Source of the DNA: Streptomyces sp. PsTaAH-137
GTDB lineage: Bacteria; Actinomycetota; Actinomycetes; Streptomycetales; Streptomycetaceae
NCBI RefSeq assembly: GCF_003259365.1
Contig: NZ_QLLY01000005.1
Span: 186,001 to 250,000 of the forward strand
Length of the DNA stretch: 64,000 bases
Direction: 5' to 3'
The notes beneath the pieces were generated by a model. That model did no database searches. It had not been told where the DNA came from and saw nothing but the letters and a program-made list of their open reading frames with translations. Positions within the stretch are counted from its first letter, which is position 1; every line of letters begins with the position of its first letter. A program made the translations under genes and the position numbers. Shown piece by piece: positions 1-8,284 of this stretch.

Positions 1-181
1 GGTCGACGTCCCCGATGCCGTAGTGGTGGTGGTAGAGACCGTCGACGTCACCGAGCCGCAGGTTCACGGGCCGGGCTTCGCCGTCCCAGTAGCGGGCGAT
101 GTCCCCCTGGTAGGGCGTGGCCGGGTTCGGGACGTGCGCGGTGCGGCCGTTGGAGGGGACGGTGAGTTCGGTGCTGAGCAC
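1..181 (-). CDS. Geranyl diphosphate 2-C-methyltransferase, N-terminal part (cut by window edge)
   Basis: The first 60 codons are visible; the rest lies outside the window. The translation has the family's N-terminal signature, with ARYWDGEARPVNLRLGDVDG followed by LYHHHYGIGDVD. The enzyme uses S-adenosylmethionine to methylate C2 of geranyl diphosphate, giving the C11 substrate of the upstream synthase. The GTG start at 179-181 is 16 nt beyond the synthase stop, and no strong ribosome binding site is visible. An in-frame TTG lies a few codons upstream as an alternative. Third gene of a leftward operon with the encapsulin shell and 2-methylisoborneol synthase; that order is the known gene set for this odorant. 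Confidence 0.9.
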   Translation of the reverse strand, partial: MLSTELTVPSNGRTAHVPNPATPYQGDIARYWDGEARPVNLRLGDVDGLYHHHYGIGDVD

Positions 182-197
182 AGATGGGTCCAATCTC

Positions 198-1451
198 TTA
201 CCAGAAGTCGGGCAGGCTGTAGCGGTAGGTGTTGTTCTGGTGCCAGTGGTGGTTGCCGTCGACCCACGCGGCGACGCCGCGCAGGAACCGCTGGACGTTC
301 GGCAGGGGCAGGTCCGCGGCCAGGTCCGCGGCCGCGGTCTCGAAGTCGCGCATGAGGTCGTTGTGGACCTCGACCGATTTCAGGTAGGCCTCCCGGTCGG
401 AGAGTCCCTCCCGTTCCGCGATCACGACCGGCAGGTTCAAGTGCCGCCCGGGCGCGTCGAGTTCCTTGGTGTACGAGTAGAGGTCGTTGACGATCGTCGT
501 CGCGTTCCCGGCGAGCGCGATGACCTTCTGCATGGCCGGTCGGGCGTGCAGGTCCGCGGGCAGTTCGTAGCCGCCGACGGTGTCGGTGATGGTGGGACAG
601 GGACGGAAGTTGTTGAACTGACGCATCGCCAGGTACTCCCACACCTCCGGCACCCGGTCCTCCTGGGCCCAGGCGGCCTCGGCGAGGTAGCCGAGGTGCA
701 GCCGCGCCATGTCGTGCCGGTACCGGTCGGTCTGGGAGTCGCTGCCCGCGGCGACGAAGTACTCCATGGCGGAGCGGTACGCGCGCCGCGGGGCGTCCGC
801 GTGCAGCGACTTCACCCAGTCGGGCTGGTACTCCTGTGTCGTGTACAGGGGGTCGAGGGCGGTGTGGGCGAGCAGCAGGCGTTCACCGAGTCCGACGGGC
901 GAGCCGCCGTGGTCCTCGCAGTAGCAGTCGTCCACCGCGTTCTCCGCCACCATCAGGCGGGTGGCGATCATCAGGTGGTCGACGGTCGGCGCGTCCGGGT
1001 GGCAGCCGACCATGTAACTGCCCACGGAGAAGCCGTCGAACTCCTCGGCCCAGTCGTCGGGGAAGAGGGAGACCTCGTCCACCGCCCAGGACTTGATCCT
1101 GCGGCTGACCTCCTCGACGCGTACGGGATCGGGCTCGGGGATCGGATGGAAGTAGAGGCCGGGGATCGGTGTGCCCGTCGCGGCCACCGGGGTCGGCGCC
1201 GGCGCCTCGTCCGGAAGGCTCAGGCGCAGACCGGCCGTGCCGATGCCGCTGGGACCGCCCAGGATCCGCGCCAGGTCGAGGTCCGGCAGCGGGACGTCGA
1301 CGGGCGGCGGGGCCTCGGGAGAGGGCGGGCCGCCGAAGGCCGCGCTGATGTCGCGCGCGCGGGCCGCGGCGTCGGCCAGGGCCTGTGCTCCGTAGCGGGA
1401 GGTCGCTTCCGGCAGGCTCGACTGCGGAGGTGTCTGCTCAGGCGGTGGCAT
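198..1451 (-). CDS. 2-Methylisoborneol synthase (class I terpene cyclase)
   Basis: 417 residues. Cyclises 2-methyl-geranyl diphosphate to 2-methylisoborneol. The metal-binding motif is DDCYCED (residues 174-180), the NSE/DTE-type motif is NDLYSYTKE (322-330) and the C-terminal RY pair sits at 410-411, in the usual spacing. The first 100 or so residues are rich in Pro and Ala with little predicted structure, containing PPSPEAPPPVDVPLPDLDL and ARILGG; such an extension is typical of these synthases and is the expected shell-targeting region. The ATG start has AAGGAG 7 nt upstream. Located between the shell gene (52 nt upstream) and the methyltransferase (16 nt downstream), so co-transcription is likely. 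Confidence 0.95.
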   Translation of the reverse strand: MPPPEQTPPQSSLPEATSRYGAQALADAAARARDISAAFGGPPSPEAPPPVDVPLPDLDLARILGGPSGIGTAGLRLSLPDEAPAPTPVAATGTPIPGLYFHPIPEPDPVRVEEVSRRIKSWAVDEVSLFPDDWAEEFDGFSVGSYMVGCHPDAPTVDHLMIATRLMVAENAVDDCYCEDHGGSPVGLGERLLLAHTALDPLYTTQEYQPDWVKSLHADAPRRAYRSAMEYFVAAGSDSQTDRYRHDMARLHLGYLAEAAWAQEDRVPEVWEYLAMRQFNNFRPCPTITDTVGGYELPADLHARPAMQKVIALAGNATTIVNDLYSYTKELDAPGRHLNLPVVIAEREGLSDREAYLKSVEVHNDLMRDFETAAADLAADLPLPNVQRFLRGVAAWVDGNHHWHQNNTYRYSLPDFW

Positions 1452-1502
1452 CCATGACTCCTTGAAGGCTCCTTGCGTTCCGGGACACCGGGCGCTGCTC
1501 CG

Positions 1503-2915
1503 CTACCTGGGCCAGCGCGAGATCTGCACGTTCTCCAGGACGCCGACCGCGTCCGGCACGAGGATGGCGGCCGAGTAGTAGGTGCTGACGAGGTACGAGG
1601 TGATGGCCTTCTCGTCGACGCCCATGAACCGGACCGAGAGCCCCGGTTCGTACTCGTCGGGCAGTCCGGTCTGCCGCAGCCCGATGACGCCCTGGTCCTC
1701 CTCACCGGTCCGCATGATGAGGATGGAACTGGTCCGTTCCTTGGTGACGGGGATCTTGTCGCAGGGCAGGATCGGGACCCCGCGCCAGGTCATGACCCGC
1801 TCGCCGTGGAGGTCCATGGTCTCCGGGTGGAGTCCGCGCGCGTTGAACTCGCGGCCGATCGCCGCGATCGCGCGGGGATGGGCGAGGTAGAACTTCGACC
1901 CGCGCCGACGGGTGAGCAGCGAATCGAGGTCGTCGGGCGTCGGCGGGCCCGCGTGCGTCTGGATGCGCTGCTTGAAGTCGGCGTTGTGGAGGAGTCCGAA
2001 CTCGGGGTTGTTGATGAGCTCGTGTTCCTGGCGCTCGCGCAACGCCTCGATGGTCAGCCGGAGTTGCTCCTTGGTCTGGTTCATCGGCTGGTTGTAGAGG
2101 TCGGCGACGCGGGTGTTGACGCGCAGGATGGTCTGGGCGGCCGAGAGTTCGTACTCGCGCGGGTTCGTCTCGTAGTCGACGAACGCGCCGGGCAGTTCGT
2201 GCTCGCCGACGTGGCCGGACGACATGGCGATCTCGGCCTCGCCGCGATGGTTCTGGCGCTGCCGCGATCGCGAGAGGAACGCGTCCACGTGGTCCCGCAG
2301 GTCCGGCGCGTTGGCCAGTACGGAGTTGAAGTCGGCGCGGGACAGGGTGAGCAGGGTGCCGGAGGTCTCGGCGACCGCGGTCTGCTGCCACAGCGCGTCC
2401 TCGTCCAGCAGGGCCTCGTCACCGAAGCGGTCCCCGTCGGCGAGGACGTCGAGGACGGCGTCGGCGCCGAACTCCCCCTCGGCGAGCTGGCTGATCCGTC
2501 CGTGGGCGATCAGGTGGAGCCGGTCCGCCGGCGTCCCGCGCTCGACCAGCGTCTCGCCGTCCCGGAAGTCGCGCTGCACGCACCGCTCGGCGAGAGCGGT
2601 CAGCACGTCGACGTCGTCGAAGCCGCGCAGCGGGGCGAGTTCGCCGAGTTCGCGCGGGATGACGCGGACCCGGGATCCCTCCTGGACGAACTCGACGCTG
2701 CCGTCGCCGACGGTGTAGGTCAGACGGCGGTTCACCCGGTAGGTCCCGCCCGTGGTCTCCACCCAGGGCAGCATCCGCAGCAGCCAGCGGGAGCTGATCT
2801 CCTGCATCTGCGGGGCCGACTTGGTCGTGGTGGAGAGGTTGCGGGCAGCCGCCGTGCCCAGACTTGATTGCCGTGGCGGCTCCGGTCGAGCAGCCGGGAT
2901 CGAGTCAACAGTCAA
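1503..2915 (-). CDS. Family 2B encapsulin shell protein with cyclic-nucleotide-binding-like insert
   Basis: 470 residues from the TTG at 2913-2915, which has GGAGAG 7 nt upstream; an in-frame TTG at 2955-2957 would add 14 residues but lacks such a site. Often labelled Crp/cyclic-nucleotide-binding protein, but the N-terminal block ([21 protein letters not shown]) and the long C-terminal part ([56 protein letters not shown]) are the HK97-fold encapsulin core of the 2B class. The cNMP-like domain spans about residues 98-212. Its cassette reads FGDEALL...QQTAVAE: the usual FGE is FGD and the phosphate-contacting Arg is Gln. Shells of this class enclose the terpene cyclase encoded next door. It has no DNA-binding helix-turn-helix, so a transcription-factor role is unlikely. 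Confidence 0.9.
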   Translation of the reverse strand: MTVDSIPAARPEPPRQSSLGTAAARNLSTTTKSAPQMQEISSRWLLRMLPWVETTGGTYRVNRRLTYTVGDGSVEFVQEGSRVRVIPRELGELAPLRGFDDVDVLTALAERCVQRDFRDGETLVERGTPADRLHLIAHGRISQLAEGEFGADAVLDVLADGDRFGDEALLDEDALWQQTAVAETSGTLLTLSRADFNSVLANAPDLRDHVDAFLSRSRQRQNHRGEAEIAMSSGHVGEHELPGAFVDYETNPREYELSAAQTILRVNTRVADLYNQPMNQTKEQLRLTIEALRERQEHELINNPEFGLLHNADFKQRIQTHAGPPTPDDLDSLLTRRRGSKFYLAHPRAIAAIGREFNARGLHPETMDLHGERVMTWRGVPILPCDKIPVTKERTSSILIMRTGEEDQGVIGLRQTGLPDEYEPGLSVRFMGVDEKAITSYLVSTYYSAAILVPDAVGVLENVQISRWPR

Positions 2916-3126
2916 CGGGAAGCTCTCCAGGTTCAGAGGTGCGGGAATCAGGAACAAATGCCGTCACTCACAGGGGAGTTGCGGTCGCTTGATCCGGAAT
3001 GCACGTGAACGGTAAGGGCCTCCGCGGACGCGGAGCCAGGAGAACCGGGTGACATTAACTCGATCCGATGATCGCGGGCGAGGAAGGTTTGCGGCCCGCC
3101 AGGCCCGGGGTCACGGATCTACGGCG
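2916..3126. promoter_or_regulatory. Upstream region of the 2-methylisoborneol operon
   Basis: 211 bp between the arginase stop and the shell gene start. The operon promoter must lie here, but I cannot assign -10/-35 boxes with confidence. A short hairpin, CTCCGC-GGAC-GCGGAG at 3020-3035, could act as a terminator for the arginase gene, which reads towards it, though it has no T-run. Confidence 0.35.
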
Positions 3127-4038
3127 TCACGCGGGACGCCGAGCGAGCGCCCGTACGACGGCGCCGACCAGCGCGTCCACCAGCGTTCCGTCGGGATCGC
3201 GGTGCGGGTTGACCTCGGTGACCACCAGCGTCGCCAGCGGTGGTGCGGAACCGAACTCGGCGAGGCAGTCGAACGCGACGTCGACCGGCAGCCCCTCGTT
3301 GAAGTGCGGGAAGTCGGCCAGCGGGAAGTCCACCGAGTCGATCACGTCGACGTCGAAGTGCAGGACGAACCGGTCGCACGCGGAGGCGAGGGCGCGCCAG
3401 GACGCGCGTGCCTCGGCGACCGGATCGGTGCCCGGCGCGGTGATCTCGGTACAGGACCTGGCCCGCAGCCCGTGGGCGGCCAGCCGCTCCCGTCCCCTCG
3501 GCCCCAGTTCCGCGGGCTCGTAGCCGAACGCCGCGATCGACGAGACCGGCATCAGCGGGGTGCGTGGTCCCAGGTCCCGCAGTTCCGGGGCGCCGTCACC
3601 CAGCAGATGGGACAGCACCATCGTGTCGAGGATCCCGGACCGGCTGGTCTCGGGCACCGACAGGTCCAGATCCCCGTCGAAGTAGAGCAGTCCCGTATCG
3701 GGCCTGCGGGCGACGTGCGCGGCGAGCACGCCCAGGGTGATGGTGCAGTCGCCGCCCACCACCAGCGGGATCGCGCCGGAGTCGAGGATCGCCCCGACCC
3801 GGTCGGCCACCGCGCGGGCCACCTCGACCACCCGCGGCAGATTCTGCCGGTCGCGGCGGTCGGGATCGGTCCCGAACGGCACCACGGGCAGATCGCCGTG
3901 GTCCGTCACCTTCACACCGGCCGCCCGCAGCCGGTCCACGAGGCCGGCCGTGCGCAGCGCCGCCGGGGCCTTCTCCTGGCCCGGCCCGTGCGTGCCCGCG
4001 CAGGACGGCACTCCCAGAAGTGCGAATTCCTCGGTCAT
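3127..4038 (-). CDS. Arginase/agmatinase/formiminoglutamase-family hydrolase
   Basis: 303 residues. The ureohydrolase manganese-site pattern is present in variant form: GGDCTITLG where the family has GGDHS, FDGDLDL for DAHxD, and HFDVDVIDS for DxDxxDP. The His-to-Cys change in the first motif and the missing Asp-Pro in the third mean that arginase activity cannot be assumed; related proteins of this type occur widely in Streptomyces as arginase-family members of unknown substrate. The ATG start has a strong GGAGG 7 nt upstream. Single gene, with 126 bp between it and the hydratase gene behind it. Confidence 0.8.
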   Translation of the reverse strand: MTEEFALLGVPSCAGTHGPGQEKAPAALRTAGLVDRLRAAGVKVTDHGDLPVVPFGTDPDRRDRQNLPRVVEVARAVADRVGAILDSGAIPLVVGGDCTITLGVLAAHVARRPDTGLLYFDGDLDLSVPETSRSGILDTMVLSHLLGDGAPELRDLGPRTPLMPVSSIAAFGYEPAELGPRGRERLAAHGLRARSCTEITAPGTDPVAEARASWRALASACDRFVLHFDVDVIDSVDFPLADFPHFNEGLPVDVAFDCLAEFGSAPPLATLVVTEVNPHRDPDGTLVDALVGAVVRALARRPA

Positions 4039-4164
4039 CGCCCGCCTCCTTCAGCACCGGTGTGCCAGCCGATGGTAGTGGCCGGGATCGGCGCGCGGCA
4101 CAGAACTGGGTGGGCAGGCCCACGTCGCCGAGGACCGGCGCGATCGCGTCCGCGGCATCCGTCG

Positions 4165-5037
4165 TCAGGCGAACGTCACTTGGGCCGTCGCGTGCCGCTC
4201 CTCGCGTACGGTCGCGATGCTCAGCTCGGCGCCGTGCGCGCCGGGCGTCCCCCGCGCCACGAGGTGCTCGCCCACGAACACGGGGTGCCGCAGCCGGTAC
4301 GAGAGGGAGCGCACCCGCCGCTCGGGGGCGCCCCGCCGGACGAGTTCGAGCATGAGCAGCGCGAGGAGCGGCCCGTGCACGACGAGACCGGGGTAGCCCT
4401 CCTCGGCGCGGCAGTACGGGGCGTCGTAGTGGATGCGGTGGGCGTTGGCGGTGAGGGCGCTGATCCGGAAGAGGAGGCGTTCGTCGGGGACCAGGCGCAG
4501 GGTCCAGGGGGCGTCGGCCGGCGGCTCGGACGTAATGTCCGGGTCCGTCGGGTGCCGCTCCCCCGCGCCGCGCCCGGAGCGGTAGACGATGTCCTGTTCC
4601 TCGACGAGGCAGATTCGGCCGGCCTGCCGGAACTCCTGGCGCTCCGTGACGAACAGCAGCTCGCCGGTGCGGCCCTGCTTGGGCGTGACCGCCTTGAGGC
4701 TGGTGACGCGTTCGGTGGGTTCGCCCAGCCGCAGCGGCTGGGTGACCTCCAGGCGGCCGCCCGCGAACATGCGGCGGCGGCCGGGGATCGGCGGGAGGAA
4801 ACGCGCCTCGCGCAGATGCCCGTCCGGGCCGAGGTCGCTGTGGCGCGGCCAGTCGAGGAAGTGCAGCCACTGCCACAGCGGCGGCAGCGGCTCTCCCACC
4901 GTCGCGGCCGGCGCGGGCAGGTCCAGGACTGCCGAGAGCGCGGCGGCGGGACCGGCGGGCAGACCGTCCTCGTCCACGACGGCGCCGGGATTCCAGGACG
5001 CGACGTAGGAGCTGAGGGGCTGGGAGGCGGACTCCAT
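4165..5037 (-). CDS. FAS1-type/HTD2-like hotdog-fold dehydratase (mesaconyl-C4-CoA hydratase family)
   Basis: 290 residues from the ATG at 5035-5037. The double-hotdog layout and motifs such as PPLWQWLHF, GRRRMFAGGRL, RTGELLFV, HRIHYDAPY and GLVVHGPLLALLMLEL are those of the family that includes 3-methylfumaryl-CoA/mesaconyl-C4-CoA hydratase. It would add or remove water on an acyl-CoA. It is divergent from a CaiB-type CoA-transferase and an acyl-CoA dehydrogenase across 218 bp, which suggests one pathway for a branched dicarboxylic acid such as mesaconate, methylsuccinate or itaconate. The pathway is inference; the fold assignment is firm. Confidence 0.82.
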   Translation of the reverse strand: MESASQPLSSYVASWNPGAVVDEDGLPAGPAAALSAVLDLPAPAATVGEPLPPLWQWLHFLDWPRHSDLGPDGHLREARFLPPIPGRRRMFAGGRLEVTQPLRLGEPTERVTSLKAVTPKQGRTGELLFVTERQEFRQAGRICLVEEQDIVYRSGRGAGERHPTDPDITSEPPADAPWTLRLVPDERLLFRISALTANAHRIHYDAPYCRAEEGYPGLVVHGPLLALLMLELVRRGAPERRVRSLSYRLRHPVFVGEHLVARGTPGAHGAELSIATVREERHATAQVTFA

Positions 5038-5079
5038 GGCTGTTTCGTTCCTTCCGGATCGTGCGCGGCTCGGGCGGGT

Positions 5080-5110
5080 GTCACCGCTCGGCGGCCGGGG
5101 TGGCGGTGAC
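5080..5110. promoter_or_regulatory. Inverted repeat in the hydratase/CoA-transferase divergent region
   Basis: GTCACCGC and GCGGTGAC (perfect 8-bp arms, 15-bp spacer) lie 43 bp before the hydratase start, on the side facing the CoA-transferase. A second small repeat, ATCGA-TCGG-TCGAT, is at 5212-5225. Either could be a regulator site for the divergent pair; no regulator gene is adjacent, so this is weak. Confidence 0.3.
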
Positions 5111-5255
5111 CAGCGCGCGCGGCGGGCCGACACCGAGGGCGCCCTCCGCGGGCTGCATCAGCAGGTACACGAACGGTACGGATCCGGGGGCAACGGGCAG
5201 CACGGCCGGGTATCGATCGGTCGATCCGTCCGCCCACCGACCTGGAGGCCACCGC

Positions 5256-6461
5256 ATGGCCGAAACGACCGACCCCGCCGCCGCGCTTCCGCTCGCCGGT
5301 ATCACCGTCGTCAGCATCGAGCAGGCCGTGGCGGCGCCCTTCGCCACCCGCCAGCTGGCTGATCTGGGGGCCCGCGTGATCAAGATCGAGCGCCCGGACG
5401 GCGGCGACTTCGCCCGGCGCTACGACACGACGGTCAACGGGGAGTCCAGCTACTTCGTGTGGCTCAACCGGTCCAAGGAGTCCCTGACGCTGGACGTGAA
5501 GTCCACCGAGGGGCGGGCGATCCTCGACGAACTCCTGTCCGGCGCGGACGTCTTCGTGCAGAACCTCGGCCCCGGGGCGGCGGCCCGCCTCGGCCTCGAC
5601 CCGGAGACCCTGGCCGAGCGCCACCCGTCGCTGATCGCCTGCACGGTCTCCGGCTGGGGCACCTCGGGCCCGTGGGCCGACCGCAAGGCGTACGACCTGC
5701 TGGTGCAGTGCCAGACCGGCCTCGTCTCGCTGACCGGCACACCGGAGGGCACCGCACGGGCCGGGGTGTCGGTCGCCGACATCGCCGCCGGAATGTACGC
5801 CTACACGGGCATCCTGACCGCGCTGTTCGCCCGGGCGACCACGGGCGTGGCGCGGTCCGTGGAGGTGTCCCTCTTCGAGGCGCTCGCGGAGTGGATGAGC
5901 CAGCCCGCGTACTACACCCGGCACGGGGGGACGCAGCCGCCGCGCATCGGCACGCAGCACGCCACCATCGCCCCGTACGGCGCCTACACCGCGGCCGACG
6001 GCAAGCAGGTGCTCTTCTCCGTCCAGAACGAGCGCGAGTGGGCCGCACTGTGCGAACGCTTCCTGGAACAGCCGGAGTTGACCACCGACCCGCGGTTCGC
6101 CACCGGCGCGGACCGGGTGGCCCACCGGGACGAGCTGAACGCGATCGTGGCCGCCCGGTTCGGCCGCTCCGGCAGCGACGACGTGGCCGAGGCCCTGGAC
6201 GCGGCGGGCATCGCCAACACCGGGGTGAACGACGTCGCGGAGTTCGTCGCCCATCCGGTTCTCGCGGAGCGGGAGCGCTGGGTGGACGTCGCCACCCCCG
6301 GCGGCGTCGTGCGGGCCCTGCGCCCACCGGCGGACCTGGCCGGCCTCGACGCCCGTATGGAACCGGTGCCCGCGCTGGGCGAGCACACCGACCCCATCCT
6401 GACCGCCCAGGGCCGTATGCCCGACGAGATCGCGCGCCTGCGGGCGGACGGCGTCGTCTGA
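5256..6461 (+). CDS. CaiB/BaiF family CoA-transferase
   Basis: 401 residues from the ATG with GGAGG at 5244-5248. Class III CoA-transferases move CoA between carboxylic acids; the start PLAGITVVSIEQAVAAPFAT, then RQLADLGARVIKIERPDGGD and the conserved GWGTSGPWADRKAYDLLVQ block are standard, and the aspartate of KAYDLL is the usual covalent carboxylate. The sequence GEHTDPIL near the C-terminus is also typical. The acyl-CoA dehydrogenase follows 51 nt later, so the two form an operon. With the divergent hydratase this resembles the Mct/Meh pairing for mesaconyl-CoA isomers, but the true acid is unknown. Confidence 0.9.
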   Translation: MAETTDPAAALPLAGITVVSIEQAVAAPFATRQLADLGARVIKIERPDGGDFARRYDTTVNGESSYFVWLNRSKESLTLDVKSTEGRAILDELLSGADVFVQNLGPGAAARLGLDPETLAERHPSLIACTVSGWGTSGPWADRKAYDLLVQCQTGLVSLTGTPEGTARAGVSVADIAAGMYAYTGILTALFARATTGVARSVEVSLFEALAEWMSQPAYYTRHGGTQPPRIGTQHATIAPYGAYTAADGKQVLFSVQNEREWAALCERFLEQPELTTDPRFATGADRVAHRDELNAIVAARFGRSGSDDVAEALDAAGIANTGVNDVAEFVAHPVLAERERWVDVATPGGVVRALRPPADLAGLDARMEPVPALGEHTDPILTAQGRMPDEIARLRADGVV

Positions 6462-6512
6462 GGCGCGAGCCCCCCGTCCGGCCACGCACCCGAAACGAAC
6501 GAGGAGATGCCC

Positions 6513-7679
6513 GTGAGCAGCCTGGACGCCCTGTCGTCCGACGAACAGTTCGTCGTGAGGACCGTGCACGACTTCGTGAACAGGGAGGTGAAGCCGGTCG
6601 CCCAGGAGCTCGACCACACCGACACCTACCCGGAAGCCCTCATCGAGCAGATGAAGGAGCTCGGCATCTTCGGTCTCGCCGTCCCCGAGGAGTACGGCGG
6701 CACCCCCGTCTCCACGCCGTGCTACGTCATGGTCACCGAGGAACTGGCGCGCGGCTGGATGAGCCTGGCCGGCGCGATGGGCGGCCACACGGTCGTGGCG
6801 AAGCTGCTGCTGATGTTCGGCACGGACGAGCAGAAGAACCGCTACCTGCCCCGGATGGCCACCGGCGAGGTGCGCGCCACGATGGCGCTGACCGAGCCGG
6901 GCGGCGGCTCCGACCTCCAGGCGATGCGGACGACGGCCCGCAAGGACGCCGACGGCTACGTCGTGAACGGGTCGAAGACCTGGATCACCAACTCCCGCCG
7001 CTCGCGGCTGATCGCGCTGCTCTGCAAGACGGACCCGGACGCGGACCCCGCGCATCGGGGCATCTCGATCCTCCTGGTGGAACACGGTCCGGGGCTGACG
7101 GTCTCCCGCGACCTGCCCAAGCTGGGGTACAAGGGCGTCGAGAGCTGCGAGCTGTCGTTCGAGGACCTCCGGGTCCCGGCCGACGCCGTCCTCGGCGGTG
7201 CGGAGGGCAAGGGCTTCGCGCAGATGATGAAGGGCCTGGAGACCGGCCGTCTCCAGGTCGCCTCGCGCGCCCTGGGCGTCGGGCGGGCCGCGCTGGAGGA
7301 CTCCCTCGCCTACGCGCAGGAGCGCGAGTCGTTCGGAAAGCCGATCTGGAAGCATCAGTCGGTCGGCAACTACCTGGCGGACATGGCCACGTCGCTCATG
7401 GCCGCCCGCCAGCTGACCCTGCACGCCGCCCGCGAGTACGACGCCGGGCGCCGGGTGGACATGGAGGCCGGGATGGCGAAGCTGTTCGCCTCCGAGACGG
7501 CGATGCAGATCGCGCTCAACGCCGTCCGGATCCACGGGGGTTACGGCTACTCCACCGAGTTCGACGTCGAACGCTACTTCCGGGACGCCCCGCTGATGAT
7601 CGTCGGGGAGGGCACGAACGAGATCCAGCGGAACGTGATCGCGAGCCAGTTGGTGAAGCGGGGCGGACTCGACGCCTGA
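6513..7679 (+). CDS. Acyl-CoA dehydrogenase
   Basis: 388 residues from GTG 6513, which GAGGAG (6501-6506) serves with a 6-nt spacer; an ATG at 6507 is in frame but abuts that site. FAD enzyme oxidising acyl-CoA to enoyl-CoA. Signatures: ALTEPGGGSDLQAM and WITNSRRS in the FAD/substrate domain, GRLQVASRALGVGRAALEDS, RIHGGYGYSTEFDVERYFRD, and the C-terminal VGEGTNEIQRNVIA in which the Glu of GEGTNE is at the place of the catalytic base. Length is usual for the family. Second gene of the operon with the CoA-transferase. Confidence 0.95.
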   Translation: MSSLDALSSDEQFVVRTVHDFVNREVKPVAQELDHTDTYPEALIEQMKELGIFGLAVPEEYGGTPVSTPCYVMVTEELARGWMSLAGAMGGHTVVAKLLLMFGTDEQKNRYLPRMATGEVRATMALTEPGGGSDLQAMRTTARKDADGYVVNGSKTWITNSRRSRLIALLCKTDPDADPAHRGISILLVEHGPGLTVSRDLPKLGYKGVESCELSFEDLRVPADAVLGGAEGKGFAQMMKGLETGRLQVASRALGVGRAALEDSLAYAQERESFGKPIWKHQSVGNYLADMATSLMAARQLTLHAAREYDAGRRVDMEAGMAKLFASETAMQIALNAVRIHGGYGYSTEFDVERYFRDAPLMIVGEGTNEIQRNVIASQLVKRGGLDA

Positions 7680-7889
7680 CGGCACCGGCTCCGTGTTGTC
7701 CGCGGAGCGAGGCGGTCAGCCGCTGAGCGCGGCCACACGTGTGAACATCCTGCACCGGGTCCGGCGATCCAAGAGGATCGAGGGAAGAGCCGCTGCGCCC
7801 GGACCCCGTGCAGTGGCTCTGCCTATGCGCCGGCCATGCCCTGGGGCACCGGGCACGCGCCTTGGGAGGAACTGCTAGCGTCCGGGCTC
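7680..7889. other. Gap before the cupin gene
   Basis: 210 bp without a convincing gene. It holds a perfect palindrome CACACGTGTG (7734-7743), and a small hairpin CGATCC-AAGA-GGATCG (7765-7780). TAGCGT at 7875-7880 is placed like a -10 box for a leaderless start at GTG 7890. I could match no known riboswitch class here. Confidence 0.3.
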
Positions 7890-8276
7890 GTGAACGACAG
7901 CGTGTACGTGGGCCATGCGGGCAAGGATGCGGCACTGGACCGGGGCTGGCTCCTCGGCCACTTCAAGGACGTGGGAGATCCGCGCCACAGCGAGGACGTG
8001 GAGATCAAATGGGGCGTCCACCCGCCCGGTGACGAGCGGGCCCAATGGGTGCGCGGCGAGGCACGCACCGCTCTCCTCGTCCTCATCAGCGGCCGCTTCC
8101 GCGTCGAACTCCCCGGCCGCAGCGTCCTGCTGGAGGAACAGGGTGACTACGTGGTGTGGGGGCACGGGGTGGACCACTCCTGGATCGCGGAGGAGGAGTC
8201 GGTGGTGCTGACCGTGCGGTGGCCCTCCGTTCCGGGGTACGCGGTGCCGGACGCCCCGGAAACGGACGTGGAGTAG
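7890..8276 (+). CDS. Small cupin-like protein
   Basis: 128 residues from GTG 7890; GTG 7902 and an ATG at 7836 are in-frame alternatives. TAGCGT lies 10 nt before GTG 7890, consistent with a leaderless message, whereas the GGAGGA at 7865-7870 is too far away. The second half has a single small beta-barrel pattern: ALLVLISGRFRVELPGRSVL, LEEQGDYVVWGHGVDHSWIA, VVLTVRWPSVPG. Close relatives in Streptomyces are sometimes labelled signal peptidase I, which the sequence does not support, as it has no membrane anchor and no Ser/Lys dyad context. Role unknown. Convergent with uppP, 8 nt apart. Confidence 0.75.
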   Translation: MNDSVYVGHAGKDAALDRGWLLGHFKDVGDPRHSEDVEIKWGVHPPGDERAQWVRGEARTALLVLISGRFRVELPGRSVLLEEQGDYVVWGHGVDHSWIAEEESVVLTVRWPSVPGYAVPDAPETDVE

Positions 8277-8284
8277 CCGCGCGG

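Noticed and set aside
1503..2915. Crp/Fnr transcription factor
   Set aside because: The cNMP-like domain is an insert in a larger shell-type protein and there is no C-terminal helix-turn-helix.
4039..4164. Protein-like reading (TTDAADAIAPVLGDVGLPTQF) in the gap between hydratase and arginase genes
   Set aside because: Not bounded by its own start and runs out of frame into the arginase start; too short to claim as a gene remnant.
4221..7685. Long antisense open frame over the hydratase, CoA-transferase and dehydrogenase genes
   Set aside because: Its translation is a low-complexity shadow of third-position GC bias; the opposite-strand genes have clear domains and ribosome binding sites.
7680..7889. 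Riboswitch before the cupin gene
   Set aside because: Only two short palindromes are present; no recognisable conserved core, and the likely start is leaderless.
7890..8276. Signal peptidase I, the label often given to close relatives
   Set aside because: No membrane anchor, no catalytic Ser/Lys boxes; the fold pattern is a small cupin.
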